Below are positions 1-9,522 of a stretch of 22,701 nt of DNA, piece by piece. Location of the stretch: the NCBI GenBank assembly GCA_036897485.1, contig JAYMTF010001546.1, positions 1 to 22,701 on the forward strand, given 5' to 3'. The notes under the pieces were generated by a model. The model searched no databases. It was not told where the DNA came from and saw nothing but the letters and a program-made list of their open reading frames with translations. The position numbers were made by a program, and so were the translations under genes. The stretch's first letter is position 1. Each line of letters begins with the position of its first letter. Source of the DNA: Pelargonium nanum (lineage: Eukaryota; Streptophyta; Magnoliopsida; Geraniales; Geraniaceae).

Positions 1-1139
1 GAGTGGACAAAAAATAAATTAATCAATTGTAAGATAAAATAATATTTTATTATATTAAAAAAAACGAAGACCCGAGCAAAGCTGGGGGTCAAATACTAGT
101 GTTATATTTATTTGTTAGCTAAAAATAGATGTGTGTGATTACAAGAATGCTGGTCAACATTAGTTGACTACAATCAACGCCTAATCATTCAACGTCGATC
201 AACTACAATTACTGGTGTTCATTATCATTCTGAATGCACATAAGCAAAAAGTTGACGTGTCATTATCCACATAAGAAAAATGCCAATTTTCTTGTCACAT
301 AAGCATACCTAATTAATATTTTTAATACAGTTATGTTGTGTTTGGATTCTCAAATTTTCACTTGAAATTATGGAGTTGAATCAAATTCAATGTTTCAATA
401 GGACACTCACATTTGGATTTGTACTAGAGGATTTTTGATTTGGATATGGATTTCACTCAATTCCAGCATCATTGAAAACATGTGTACACCGTAAAATTTG
501 AAATGTTAAGTCTTACTTTACCATCTGAAATTATATAGTTTCTCTACCATTATACTTGTATTTGATATTCAAATTTTAATATTTTCAAACCAAAACTAAG
601 TTTTCAAATGCATTCTATACGAATTTGACTAAATTGTACATAATTGATAGTCTATATATTTATTTGTACGAAGTTGGACAAAACAAACTCATTGAAAGTA
701 CATGTATAAAAATATGTGAAGTGATCTAAGCCCAAGAAAGGAGGCCCAAGTCCAAGTCATTTCCAAACCCAGTCCATGAGCCATGGTAATGACATCAACA
801 AGAAATAAATAAAAACTTTTGTATCATCAAATGTTGTTGAATATGGTTTGAGTCTTCTTCTTCCTCTTTCTTTGTAATGCTTTATGTAATTTCTTTTAGT
901 TGGAAGTTTCTCATTGTAATTGGTTGTATGTAAGCCTAGCTATGATCTTGAACTTTACTTTGCAATATTCTTGTTTCTAATTTAGATGGAAATGTCATGA
1001 AAGCTATTTAGCTAATGCAAGCTACTGTCTTATTGTTTTTGCGAGAGGAGAACACTTAGTGATTAAATTACTTTTTTGTTTATTTATCAAATAATCCCTA
1101 AAAATTCAAACGGGTAGGAGGTAAAGAAATGAACAAAAA
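1..1139. other. AT-rich intergenic spacer, no gene seen
   Basis: No reading frame with a recognisable product occurs on either strand. The sequence is AT-rich. A stretch near 730-780, rich in CCCAAG and CCAAG, resembles text often found in plant LTR ends, but no LTR boundary, primer-binding site or polypurine tract can be defined. I see nothing else to annotate. Confidence 0.5.
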
Positions 1140-1330
1140 CGTAGGGTTCTGTGAGTGAGAAGAGCTCTCAGGTTCGATCCCCGCTCAACACGCCCATGGG
1201 GAGAGGTGAGAACTTTAACCTATAATCAAACCTCGAATGCGGATTTAATTAAACGACTTTAAGGTGCCAAATGCGTGTTTGCAGACCCACTTAGGACACC
1301 TCATGGTATTAAACCAAAAAAAAAAAAAAA
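1140..1330 (+). mobile_element. tRNA-derived SINE-like element
   Basis: An exact RNA polymerase III B-box, GGTTCGATCCC, sits at 1171-1181, about 30 bp into the segment. The segment ends in a 15-base A run at 1316-1330. A B-box followed by about 150 bp of unique body and a 3' poly(A) is the layout of plant SINEs. A clean A-box and flanking target duplications were not found, so the 5' end is approximate and may be truncated. An LTR leader with a chance B-box is the alternative. Confidence 0.5.
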
Positions 1331-1389
1331 CTTCAACCTAATACAAAGGCAATGTGTACCGTGTACATATCTCCTTAATCCCGACAAAA

Positions 1390-1451
1390 TTGGATTTGAG
1401 TCGACACAAATATTTGGACAAACTTATAATTTGAATACGACTCAAATCCAA
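1390..1451. repeat. 14-bp perfect inverted repeat with 34-bp loop
   Basis: The left arm at 1390-1403 (TTGGATTTGAGTCG) is exactly complementary to 1438-1451 (CGACTCAAATCCAA). It lies about 150 bp upstream of the putative PAPS3 leader. It may be the core of an old MITE. No target duplication was identified. Confidence 0.55.
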
Positions 1452-1604
1452 TAAAACTAAAACATAAGATTTCAAACCCTTCTGTCATCATTTGAACTTC
1501 TATAATTTTTCAAACATTATATATACACTGTTCAAATTCCAAATTTGTAATTAAATACTACATGGTACTAAACACAGCCTTAATGTATTAGAGTGTTGGA
1601 GCAA

Positions 1605-1700
1605 ATGGCAGCATTTGGCTCCCGCAAGGAACGCAGTATAGTTGATTTGCAGCTGATTGATCTTAGAGGCTCTCACCACATTCACATTGTCGCCCTCTAA
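1605..1700 (+). other. possible upstream ORF in the PAPS3 leader (31 aa)
   Basis: An ATG at 1605 opens a 31-codon frame that ends in TAA at 1698-1700, 25 bp before the main PAPS3 start at 1726. The stop lies within the telo-box. Its context has G at +4 but C at -3, so initiation would be moderate. If transcription starts upstream of 1605, this uORF could reduce translation of the main ORF. No transcript start can be seen from the sequence, so this is a candidate only. Confidence 0.35.
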
Positions 1701-1716
1701 ACCCTAAACCCTAAAC
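1698..1716 (+). promoter_or_regulatory. telo-box (AAACCCTA repeats) just upstream of PAPS3
   Basis: Tandem AAACCCTAAACCCTAAA occurs 10 bp before the start codon of the poly(A) polymerase gene. Telo-boxes of this kind are common in promoters and leaders of plant genes for RNA and ribosome functions and are bound by telomere-repeat-binding factors. It is too short to be a degenerate telomere array. Confidence 0.55.
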
Positions 1717-1725
1717 TCCATCGCA

Positions 1726-4700
1726 ATGTGTGACGAACGTTCACTCTCCCTCCTCCAGGTTCTGCTCCGTTTTCGTGGTTTCTCATCTCTTCGCTCCTTT
1801 TCAATTTTTGATTTTCAATTTTGTTTCTCTGTGTAGTTCTTGGCCAATCAAGGAATCGTGCCTCCTCCAGAAGAGGAGGCGAGGCGGTTGAATGTGATCG
1901 ACAACCTTCAACAGGTTTCTCATCTTTTTCTTCTCCTTTTTGGGCTTGTTTTTGCTGTTTTCACTCAAAATCGTTCTATTTTCCTTGACTTCCTCTTTTG
2001 AAAAGAAGAATTTGTTTTCTGGGGATTTTATGGCTTTTTCTTACACTGAAAATGATCTCTTTTTGTCCAATTTTTCTGTGTGCATCAAATGATAGGGAAT
2101 TTGAGTTATATACTTTAGCCTAAGGGCCCGACTAGTTACAGAAAATAGTTTTCATTTTCCGGTCTTTGTTTTCAGGGTAAAAAGGTAAAAATGAGTAGTA
2201 GGGAAATGAAAAGAAAACAGTTTTCCATTTTCAAGCTATTTGGGAAACTGAAAAATTTATTTTCCTATTGGAAAACTGTGCAACTTGTGACCTTTTTGGT
2301 AAAGACATTCACTTGAATCGTAAATTTCTCTAAGCAACTTTCATATTTTGATCCTGATCTCTCATATCATCTTATAGATAGTGTTCTCGTGGATTAAGAA
2401 GGTTGCTTGGCAACGTCGACTCCCAAGGCAACAAATTGCAGTCTCGTCTGCTACGATTCTGACATATGGATCTTATGGTCTTGGAGTAAGTTTTTAGTTT
2501 TTTGCTTACAAATTTATTTGTAATTTGTACCTTAATTATTTACAATATACGTGTGCAATTAATCCCCATTGGCTATGCAACATACTTTCCAGTTCACAGG
2601 TCATACAAAACTAGAACTATGCTTATGCAAAAATATGTTGTGTTCAAGGGTCTCCCTAGTTTTTGGCAATGTCTAGAACCTTAAAACTGCACCCTGAATG
2701 TTGGCATATTTTTTTTATTATATTTATTTTTGGTGAGAATTTTTTCCCTCTACTATTTTTCTTTGTATTGCTCTTTCTCCTTTAACTGTTTGCTTTGTAG
2801 CACTAGCGCTGTTATGTCAGTAGTCAGTACAGCTTGTGTATGCAGTGTTGAAAATTTGTTTTCTAAACAAATCAATTTTTTTGTGGTAAATATTGAAATC
2901 TGATAATATTTCATCTGATGAAAGTACAAGTTATCTGCATAGGCTATTTAAGTATTATGATCTGCCTTGTTCTATCTGTATATTAATCATAATCAAATAT
3001 ATGATAGAACTGCACATATTGTTATCAACAATTTTGGATATTCAAAATTAGACTATTTTTTTTTCTTTCTAATTTGTCTAAATACTGATTCTGGATACAT
3101 GTTAGTATGACATTATGCATAGAACACTTCTTTTGTTCATCACCTGGAAATACATTTTGAGTTTTTTTGCTGGATTTTTTTTATTACTGTTCTTTTATTT
3201 CCGTATATTATAACTAGAATATCAGGACCAGAAATATGTTGCCAGTCAATTGATGGCATTATGCCTCTCAGATTACCGTGATATGAAATTTCCTTGAATT
3301 ACTAACAATGTGCATATGAACAAATGAGGTTTCTCGGCTATAAGGATTCAATCTACGTCATTAGCTTTGTTGCTAAAATTTTGTAGTATTACATATTTCT
3401 TTAAAGAAAATTTATTCCTCTTTTAATTTAGTTTTTGCTTTTTTTTTGTTCAGGTTCATGATTCAGAGTCTGATATTGATGCTTTATGTGTTGGCCCTTT
3501 CTTTGCTACAATTGCAGTGAGTTTCTAGATTTGCCTGCTGTCTTGTTTCAAGTTTGAAGTGGTGTGCAGTGCACATCCACCGATGATCAATTGTTGTGAT
3601 TTGAGCAGGAAGATTTTTTTGTTGTTCTGCACAACATGCTTAGAAGCAGACCGGAGGTATCAGAAATTCACTGTGTCAAGGATGCAAAAGTTCCTTTGAT
3701 GCGGTTCAAGTTTGATGGGATCTCAATTGATCTTCCATATGCCCGACTTAACTTATTATCTGTTCCTGATGTAAGTATGAAAATCATGCTATTACTGAAA
3801 CATCATTTTACCATGTTGATTTGATGCTTTCTTTGGTTTACTACGTTAGGGTCGTATTGATATCAGTACAAGTGTTGGTACCATTTCACATTACTCTGAG
3901 CAGTTGTGATTTGATTGTTTAAGTTTCATTTTCAAATTTTTAAAAAACTTGAAAATGTTTATTTCTTTTCTTTGTATTTCCTGTCGATCATGTGGAGTAT
4001 TAATTTAATAAGTTTTCAAACTGCAGAATGTGGACGTTCTGAATCCATTTTTCGTGAAGGATATTGATGAAACCAGTTGGAGAAGCTTGTCTGGAGTTCG
4101 TGCTAAAAAACAAATTCTTCAGCTTGTTCCTAATGTGGAGGTAGCTAATTATATTTTCCGAGGATTGCAATACGCAATGTAAAAACCATCTTTCAGTCTT
4201 CTTATAGAAAACCACTTTGGTCCTGTATTTTTCCAATCTCCCAAGAAATTAATGTTATAATGTATAAACTGCATAGGTTATATGGTTGAACCGTTGAATT
4301 ATCATAAAATTTGAGATTTTGTAATGCTGTCTCCGTAACTGTTAAAAACACGAGCTGGTTAAAATTTGAGATTTTTTATAGATTAATATTTAGAGGCAAT
4401 AAATATTCAAACACGAGCTGTTTTGTGTGCAAATGCTGTGCATGATTTTCTTGCTTGCGATAGAAAGAAAATTGATTAATACCCTCCCCTCCTCTCCCTT
4501 ATTTTTTCTACTTTGACCTTTGCCACTCCACAAATGTAAAAAGAAAACTTGGCTGAAAAAATTAAGAACATAGTAGTTTGCTACCTATACAGTTTTAACT
4601 CAAGAGGTTTGAGTTTTTTGTTTGTTTGTGCTGGATTTATTTATTTTTAACTGAACTTTTAATTGCGTTTCAGGCTTTCCAGTCGCTCCTTCGATGTGTT

Positions 4701-6649
4701 AAACTTTGGGCAAAGAGGCGAGGAGTGTATGGCAATGTAAGTTTAATATCTAGGTTGCCAATTATTTGGAACTCATTTTTCACTTCATTTCTGCATGACA
4801 CGTACCAGTTTTAATTGTTTTTTTCCCTTTCTTTTCATTGTGACGAAATTAAGCTATTGTTTACTTGTAGTTACACGGTTTTTTTGGGGGAATCCACCTT
4901 GCAATTCTCGCAGCTTTTGTTTGCCAGCAATTTCCAAATGATAGCTTAAGCGCCCTGCTATCAAACTTCTTTAAGACATTTGCCTTTTGGCATTGGCCTG
5001 AACCAGTTATCCTTCAAGATGGAATGTTGCCTTCACCTGGAGAAGCCATTGAGCCACATCCATTAATGCCCATGCCCATTCGGTTGCCTTGTCACCCATT
5101 TGAGTATTGCCATTCCAATATTACGAGAAGCACATTCACCAAGATCAGGACAGAGTTACTCCGTGGCCACAACATGACTAAGGTATGCTGTCTATACTCT
5201 ATAGTTGTATCCTGTAAGTTTTGAAGAATGACGTATCCCATTTATCCCCCACCCTAAAAAAATAATACTAATTAAATAAATAAACTCCTTATAAATGAGT
5301 GTTTGTACATGAAGACTGAACAATAGTATCTCATCTCCAACTCCAAGTGTCAACTCAGACGTGCTAATTTTTGTAGAGCAGATCATCCTCTAAATCATAT
5401 TTATAGGTTCTAAAGTTGGCACCAAAAATAGGGAAAGCTAGTAATTTAAGTTTGTTGTAGTTAAGCATGTTCTTTTTGAAGGGATATGTGAAGCTTTATT
5501 TATTTATTTATTATTATTTATTTTATAAATATAATTTTTTATGGTATTGCAGGATTTTCCGAGGTCAGTTTTTGATTGGGTTATCATATTTGAGCCATAT
5601 CCATATACAAAGAGGTATACACGATTTATCAAAATTTACCTATCGGCCTCTAATCAAGATGAGTTGGGAGATTGGGTGGGTTGGGTGAAGTCGCGCTTTC
5701 CCAGTCTTCTTGTCAAGGTAAGTGTTTCACATAGTTATGATCTTTACATTTTACCAACACTGATTATTTTATCTTTAGTCTACATATACTGATATACATA
5801 TGATATTTTACTCATGGAGTGATTTTGGACAAAGAAGAAATCTTCCACTTTGAGTTAAAAACAGTTGGGATATTGTGTTGCTCTGTTTTAACCTTTTCAG
5901 AGTTGAGATGAGGTTTCTGTTCCCATGTTTCCTCCATCCTACTCCTTCCGTCCCAAAATAAGTGTCATGTTTGAGTTTGATTTTTTAGGAAGTTAGCTAT
6001 GCATGAATTATCCATAATGTCCCGTTAATAAGTTAGTTAGTATCTCATGAGTTTGTTAGAACACATGCTCATAAGAATGGAACAGTAAATATATAAAACT
6101 AACTTCTCCTTAATTTTTCTCAAAATAGAAATGATGACACTTATTTTGAGACGGAGGAAGTATGAAACAGAGGATATCAAATTATGGTAGAAATGGAAAG
6201 AGAAAGAGCTTATCTCAGTATAGCATACTTGGATTCACATCCTATAATTACATAGGACCCCTTTTGTTCCTCATTTAAGTCAACCTAATTGTTCGGTGCA
6301 GATGGAGGGAACTGGTCTTTTTGACCCCAATCCAACAGAGTATACTGATGTGGATGCAGCAGAGCCAAATATAGTTTTCTATTGGGGATTACAACCTGGC
6401 AGGAGTAGCTTCATTGATTTAGAGTCTATTGTGGAATATTTCGGGATGCAAGGCCGTCATGGAAAGATGGAGTTGTCAATTCTCCAAGCATCTAGTCTGC
6501 CTAAGAATGTTCAATTTGAGACGGGATGCAGGAAGGGAACACGAGCGTGTTGGAAGGCAGACCGCGACCAACCAAAGATACAGATGTACTCGCAACATCT
6601 ACCTCACTATTTCGTTGGGTATATGTCGATCAATGAGAGCCCCGTGTGA
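1726..6649 (+). CDS. PAPS3: poly(A) polymerase, short PAPS3 type (10 exons)
   Basis: Adds adenosines to RNA 3' ends using ATP. Exons: 1726-1758, 1837-1914, 2378-2485, 3454-3516, 3609-3770, 4027-4140, 4674-4736, 4871-5182, 5553-5717, 6302-6649. All junctions are GT-AG in phase 0, giving 481 aa. The nucleotidyltransferase fold begins near residue 60: GS motif GSYGLG (68-73), catalytic pair D80/D82 in DID, third aspartate D135 in SIDLPYARL, then KLWAKRRGVYGN (195-206). Residues 208-366 match the central domain ([21 protein letters not shown]) and 367-481 the RNA-binding domain. Canonical nuclear PAPs continue for roughly 200 more residues with a nuclear-localisation tail. Here translation stops after the RNA-binding fold, as in Arabidopsis PAPS3, which is reported cytoplasmic. 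The usual GSYRLGVHGPGAD loop reads GSYGLGVHDSESD. All exons keep the frame and the catalytic triad is intact, so it is probably functional. The start is the first ATG giving MCDERSLSLLQ in frame with exon 2. Confidence 0.9.
2100..2300. repeat. possible truncated hAT-MITE end in PAPS3 intron 2
   Basis: The sequence from about 2126 (GGGCCCGACTAGTTAC) followed by TTTTC-rich text resembles the terminal sequence of common plant hAT MITEs. I could not find a matching right end or target duplication. This is weak support for an old truncated insertion. Confidence 0.25.
2486..3453 (+). other. PAPS3 intron 3 (968 bp), no internal feature
   Basis: T-rich intron sequence between the GSYGLG exon and the catalytic DID exon. 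It has a consensus GTAAGT donor and a T-rich TTTGTTCAG acceptor. The short open frames inside it match nothing recognisable and are read as chance. Confidence 0.7.
5942..6160. mobile_element. Stowaway MITE in PAPS3 intron 9
   Basis: A 219-bp element flanked by TA duplications at 5940-5941 and 6161-6162. The left end CTCCTTCCGTCCCAAAATAA and the right end TTATTTTGAGACGGAGGAAG are inverted copies with one clear mismatch. This CTCCCTCCGTCCC terminal signature and TA target define Stowaway (Tc1/Mariner-derived) MITEs. It has no coding capacity. It lies about 140 bp before the acceptor of the last PAPS3 exon and leaves the exon intact. Confidence 0.9.
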
Positions 6650-6940
6650 GGCAGTGGTAGCTGTTAGACGTGCATCAATCATATTTGGGGTGGATTGGAG
6701 AGATTGTAGATTTGTTGAGTTATAGTGATAGACTTGTTCGTTAGTATCTCCTAAATTTGTTATCATGATGTTAGAAGAGAAAATATACCACATTTGAGAG
6801 GAGTGAGTATATGAATATTGTTAAAAAGAAGCTTACACCCAAAACCAATATCAATAGCTGAAAAGATGAACATAGTGTCTTGTTTAAAACTCATGTTCCT
6901 CCCAATGAAAGTACTAGAGAAGTCACATGCAATGCAGTAG
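6650..6940. other. PAPS3 3' flank
   Basis: Likely 3' UTR and downstream spacer of the poly(A) polymerase gene. No canonical AATAAA was seen close to the stop. Small antisense frames here have no recognisable product. Confidence 0.5.
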
Positions 6941-6948
6941 AATTCTAC

Positions 6949-7496
6949 GAGGGCTGGCAATTTGGGTCATAACTCGTGACATGACACGAAGTTAAGGGGG
7001 TTTGGGTTCAGCTTAGATGGATTCGTGTCGTGTTTGTGTCTAACTTTTCAACCCGTTTAATAATCGTGTCGGGTTCGTGTTGAACCCACATAACCAGTTT
7101 AACTAAACAGGTCTTTATCGTGTCATTTGACTTGTTTAATTAAACGAGTCTTTATCGTGTTATCAAACTCTTTTAAGGACATACTTGTAATTTTAAAGAA
7201 TTTTTTAATTCAAGGTCATTTAATAGATAATCGAGTCAACAATGACCTATATAAGCTAATCGAGTTGAGTCGTGAAACCTAAAACCGTTTATGTAATCGT
7301 GTCGGGTCGGATTGGGTTGACACGAAATCGATTATTAAATGTGTTTATCGTGTCGTGTCGTGTCAACCCGCTTGTAAACAGGTTGTGTTCGTGTCATGTA
7401 ATTCAACCTGTTTAATAAACAGGTCGGGTTCGTGTTGACCTATTTAACAGAATACTAAATTTTCAACACGACCCACGAACACGAATTGTCACCCCT
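6949..7496. mobile_element. non-autonomous hAT-like element with 8-bp TSD
   Basis: A 548-bp segment bordered by the direct repeat AATTCTAC at 6941-6948 and 7497-7504. The termini are AGGGCTGGCAATT on the left and AATTGTCACCCCT on the right, an imperfect terminal inverted repeat of the CAGGGGTGGCA type seen in hAT elements, which also make 8-bp duplications. The interior is packed with dispersed variants of TCGTGTCGGGTT / CGTGTCGTGT and the complementary ACCCG / ACACGA motifs. No transposase is encoded. It is a well-marked, fairly recent insertion. Confidence 0.8.
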
Positions 7497-7514
7497 AATT
7501 CTACCTAACACTGA

Positions 7515-7690
7515 CTCTGGTTCAAAATAAGTGTAATGTTTCATTTGCATTTTTGTCTTAAAATAAGTGTATCATTATATTTTTTTTCTTTTTTTTTTGT
7601 AAAAAATAGTTATATATGAATTGCCAATAATGTCCTTACAATAAATTAATTAATACCATTAAGTTTGTTACAACATATGTGCATAAAGAT
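7515..7690. mobile_element. truncated Stowaway-like MITE
   Basis: The doubled subterminal motif CAAAATAAGTGTAATG / AAAATAAGTGTATCAT is followed by text close to the interior of the other two Stowaway copies (AGTTATATATGAATTGCCAATAATGTCC). The organisation matches the copy at 19843-20086 best. The right terminal repeat is absent, and the left TA duplication is not intact. Confidence 0.55.
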
Positions 7691-7951
7691 AACCCGTTTA
7701 TGAGTGGATGGACACGACTAGCACGTTTAAATAATTGAGTTCAAAACCATACCCTAACTGTTAGTTTCATTAATGAGCTACAATATAATAATTTGCGCTT
7801 TCATTGTTAAAATGTTAATCTTGTTATTAAAGTTTGACTTTCATCAATATATTTATCTTATTCCCTTTATAATTTTTGAATGTTGGATATTTTATTACTT
7901 ATTTCACATTAACTAAATAAATTCTCTTTGCTTTTCTTCAAAAATAAAAAA
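7691..7951. other. AT-rich spacer between two transposons
   Basis: Short non-coding filler. A patch with GGACACGACTAGCACG near 7710 recalls the ACACGA motifs of the hAT-like element to its left and may be a relic of a second copy. Confidence 0.35.
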
Positions 7952-8764
7952 GATAATTACAATAAACACCCCTGTGTTTAGGACCAAAAACACATGACCT
8001 CCATGTGTTTTAAAAGTCGACAACTAACTACCATGTCTTTTTATGAAAAGTGTAAAACGCTAAATCTAACGGAATATTCTATTTTCGTTAATATGTGTTG
8101 GTCACATGATGATGAAATATTTTTTAATCCCCAAAATACTCTCATTGTCTTACTTTTTCATTCACCAGACATTCGCCGGAAAAATAAAATCATCAAATCG
8201 AACCACAAAGTGTAAATATTTTGTGAAATTAAAGACATCATTAGATTCTTCTCGAAAAATTACATGATATCAACTAAATATTTACATATAATGGTCAATG
8301 AATGAAAAAATTACGATTCTTAAGCTTTTTTCATTTTGTTTATAAATATGCAGTGTAAATCATCACTTTTACTAAACTTTATTGTTTTTCACAGTTGAAA
8401 TCATATTCTTGTTCCTTTTGAAAAAAATACTTAAAATCATGTCAAAAATCACTTAAATCAAAGCTCATGATACATTATGTAGTTTTCTTCATTTTCAACT
8501 AATTTTACATATTTTTCTTACCAAATGCTTCTTTTTATCAAGAAACTTTAAACTTTATTTCTCATTTTTTTGATTTCAATGACATATATTTGAAAATTTG
8601 AAGTGAAATTGAGGGCAAAATGGTCATTTGGCCCATAAAGTTGACGGAGTTAGTGATTTTTTGTTAGATTTAACATTTTACTCTATTAATTAAACAATAG
8701 GGTAGTTAGTTGTCGACTTTTACAACATATAATAGTTATATGTTTTTTATCATCTATAATTACC
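7952..8764. mobile_element. Mutator-like non-autonomous element with long TIRs
   Basis: An 813-bp element with long imperfect inverted ends. The outer tips are GATAATTACAATAAACACCC on the left and the complement of the ATAATTACC end on the right. Deeper in the arms is a perfect 22-bp inverted match: 8011-8032 versus 8701-8722, containing AAAGTCGACAACTAACTACC. Further complementarity continues inward around CTAAATCTAAC / GTTAGATTTAA. Long TIRs starting GATAATTACA..CCCCTGTG are typical of plant MULE-derived elements. The flanks are A-rich, so a 9-bp target duplication cannot be judged. No transposase is present. The right end is about 150 bp from the TATA box of the inhibitor gene. Confidence 0.7.
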
Positions 8765-8915
8765 CCTAAAAATAAAATAAGACATTTATTTTGATAAGGC
8801 GAAATTAGTGAAGTCATAGATGATATCACAAGCTCCTCCTCCTGTACGTAAATCTTGCTTTATCATAAAACAAAGATTAGGTACACACTTACTTGTCACA
8901 AACCAACCAGAGCCC

Positions 8916-8923
8916 TATAAAAA
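8916..8923 (+). promoter_or_regulatory. TATA box of the invertase/PME inhibitor gene
   Basis: TATAAAAA occurs 88 bp upstream of the ATG at 9004. That spacing fits a plant core promoter with a leader of roughly 55-60 nt. It is the strongest TATA motif in the upstream region. Confidence 0.7.
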
Positions 8924-9003
8924 CAGAGTGAAAAAGCCTCACAAAAGTCACAAGCCCTGTGATTTGTGAACCCGTGACTCTCCTTCTCGATCCTTCTCCA
9001 ACC

Positions 9004-9522
9004 ATGAAAAACCTCTTCTCAACATTCCTTCTTCTCCTTCTCCTTCCAATTGTGATTATCGTAAATGGCGATTTGATAGACCAAACCTGCAAGAAAACAC
9101 CCTGGTACGACCTCTGCCGCTCCACCCTCCACTCCGACCCCCAAACCTCCTCCGCCGCCGACGTCCGCGTCCTCGCCGCCGGCATGGCCCAGATTTGCCT
9201 CTCCAAAGCCACCGACACGCTCGACCACATAAAAGAGCTCATCAACCACAGCACCGACCCGCATTTGGAGCAGTCCCTGGCTTTTTGCGACGAGCTCTAC
9301 ATTCCGGTGGTTAAGTACAGCCTTCCTCAGGCCATCGATGCTCTCGGAAAGGGTCAGTACGCTTTTGCGCTGGACGGGATATCCGATGCCCGGAAGCAGG
9401 CAGATGCGTGCGACGCCAAATTCTCCGGTAAGGGTCCGTCGCCGGTGAGCGACATGAACGACGTCGTAAGGAGCATGGCTGATGTGGCTGCGGCTATTAT
9501 TGATTTGTTGCTACACATGTGA
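9004..9522 (+). CDS. secreted invertase / pectin methylesterase inhibitor (C/VIF-PMEI family)
   Basis: A single-exon gene of 172 aa. A signal peptide occupies about residues 1-22 (Leu/Ile-rich core, ending VNG). The mature protein opens DLIDQTCKKTPWYDLCRSTL, the first-hairpin signature of the family. The four conserved cysteines are present: C29 and C38 (hairpin) and C95 and C136 (helical bundle). There is an extra C65 and one N-glycosylation sequon at N81. The family folds as a four-helix bundle that blocks either apoplastic/vacuolar acid invertases or pectin methylesterases. Similarity to tobacco cell-wall invertase inhibitor in the SLPQAIDALGKG and DACDAKF segments favours the invertase-inhibitor branch. 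However, the PKF motif described as contacting invertase reads YAF (119-121), so the target is uncertain. The start is the ATG before the signal peptide. An in-frame upstream GTG is ignored. Confidence 0.9.
   Translation: MKNLFSTFLLLLLLPIVIIVNGDLIDQTCKKTPWYDLCRSTLHSDPQTSSAADVRVLAAGMAQICLSKATDTLDHIKELINHSTDPHLEQSLAFCDELYIPVVKYSLPQAIDALGKGQYAFALDGISDARKQADACDAKFSGKGPSPVSDMNDVVRSMADVAAAIIDLLLHM

Noticed and set aside
333..1580. Possible large TIR element (TGTGTTTGG at the left, complement of CTAAACACAGCC at the right)
   Set aside because: Only about eight bases match and no target duplication was found. Chance is likely in AT-rich spacer.
1698..1716. Interstitial telomere or chromosome-end relic
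   Set aside because: Only about two and a half AAACCCT units, placed just before a start codon. A telo-box regulatory motif explains it better.
6296..6301. GTG-initiated start for the last PAPS3 exon as a separate gene
   Set aside because: GTG is not a normal plant start. The CAG acceptor at 6301 and the phase-0 join to the previous exon explain the frame.
8889..9264. Minus-strand frames of 121 and 81 codons opposite the inhibitor gene
   Set aside because: Antisense shadows of the GC-rich coding exon. The plus frame has the signal peptide, cysteines and TATA box.
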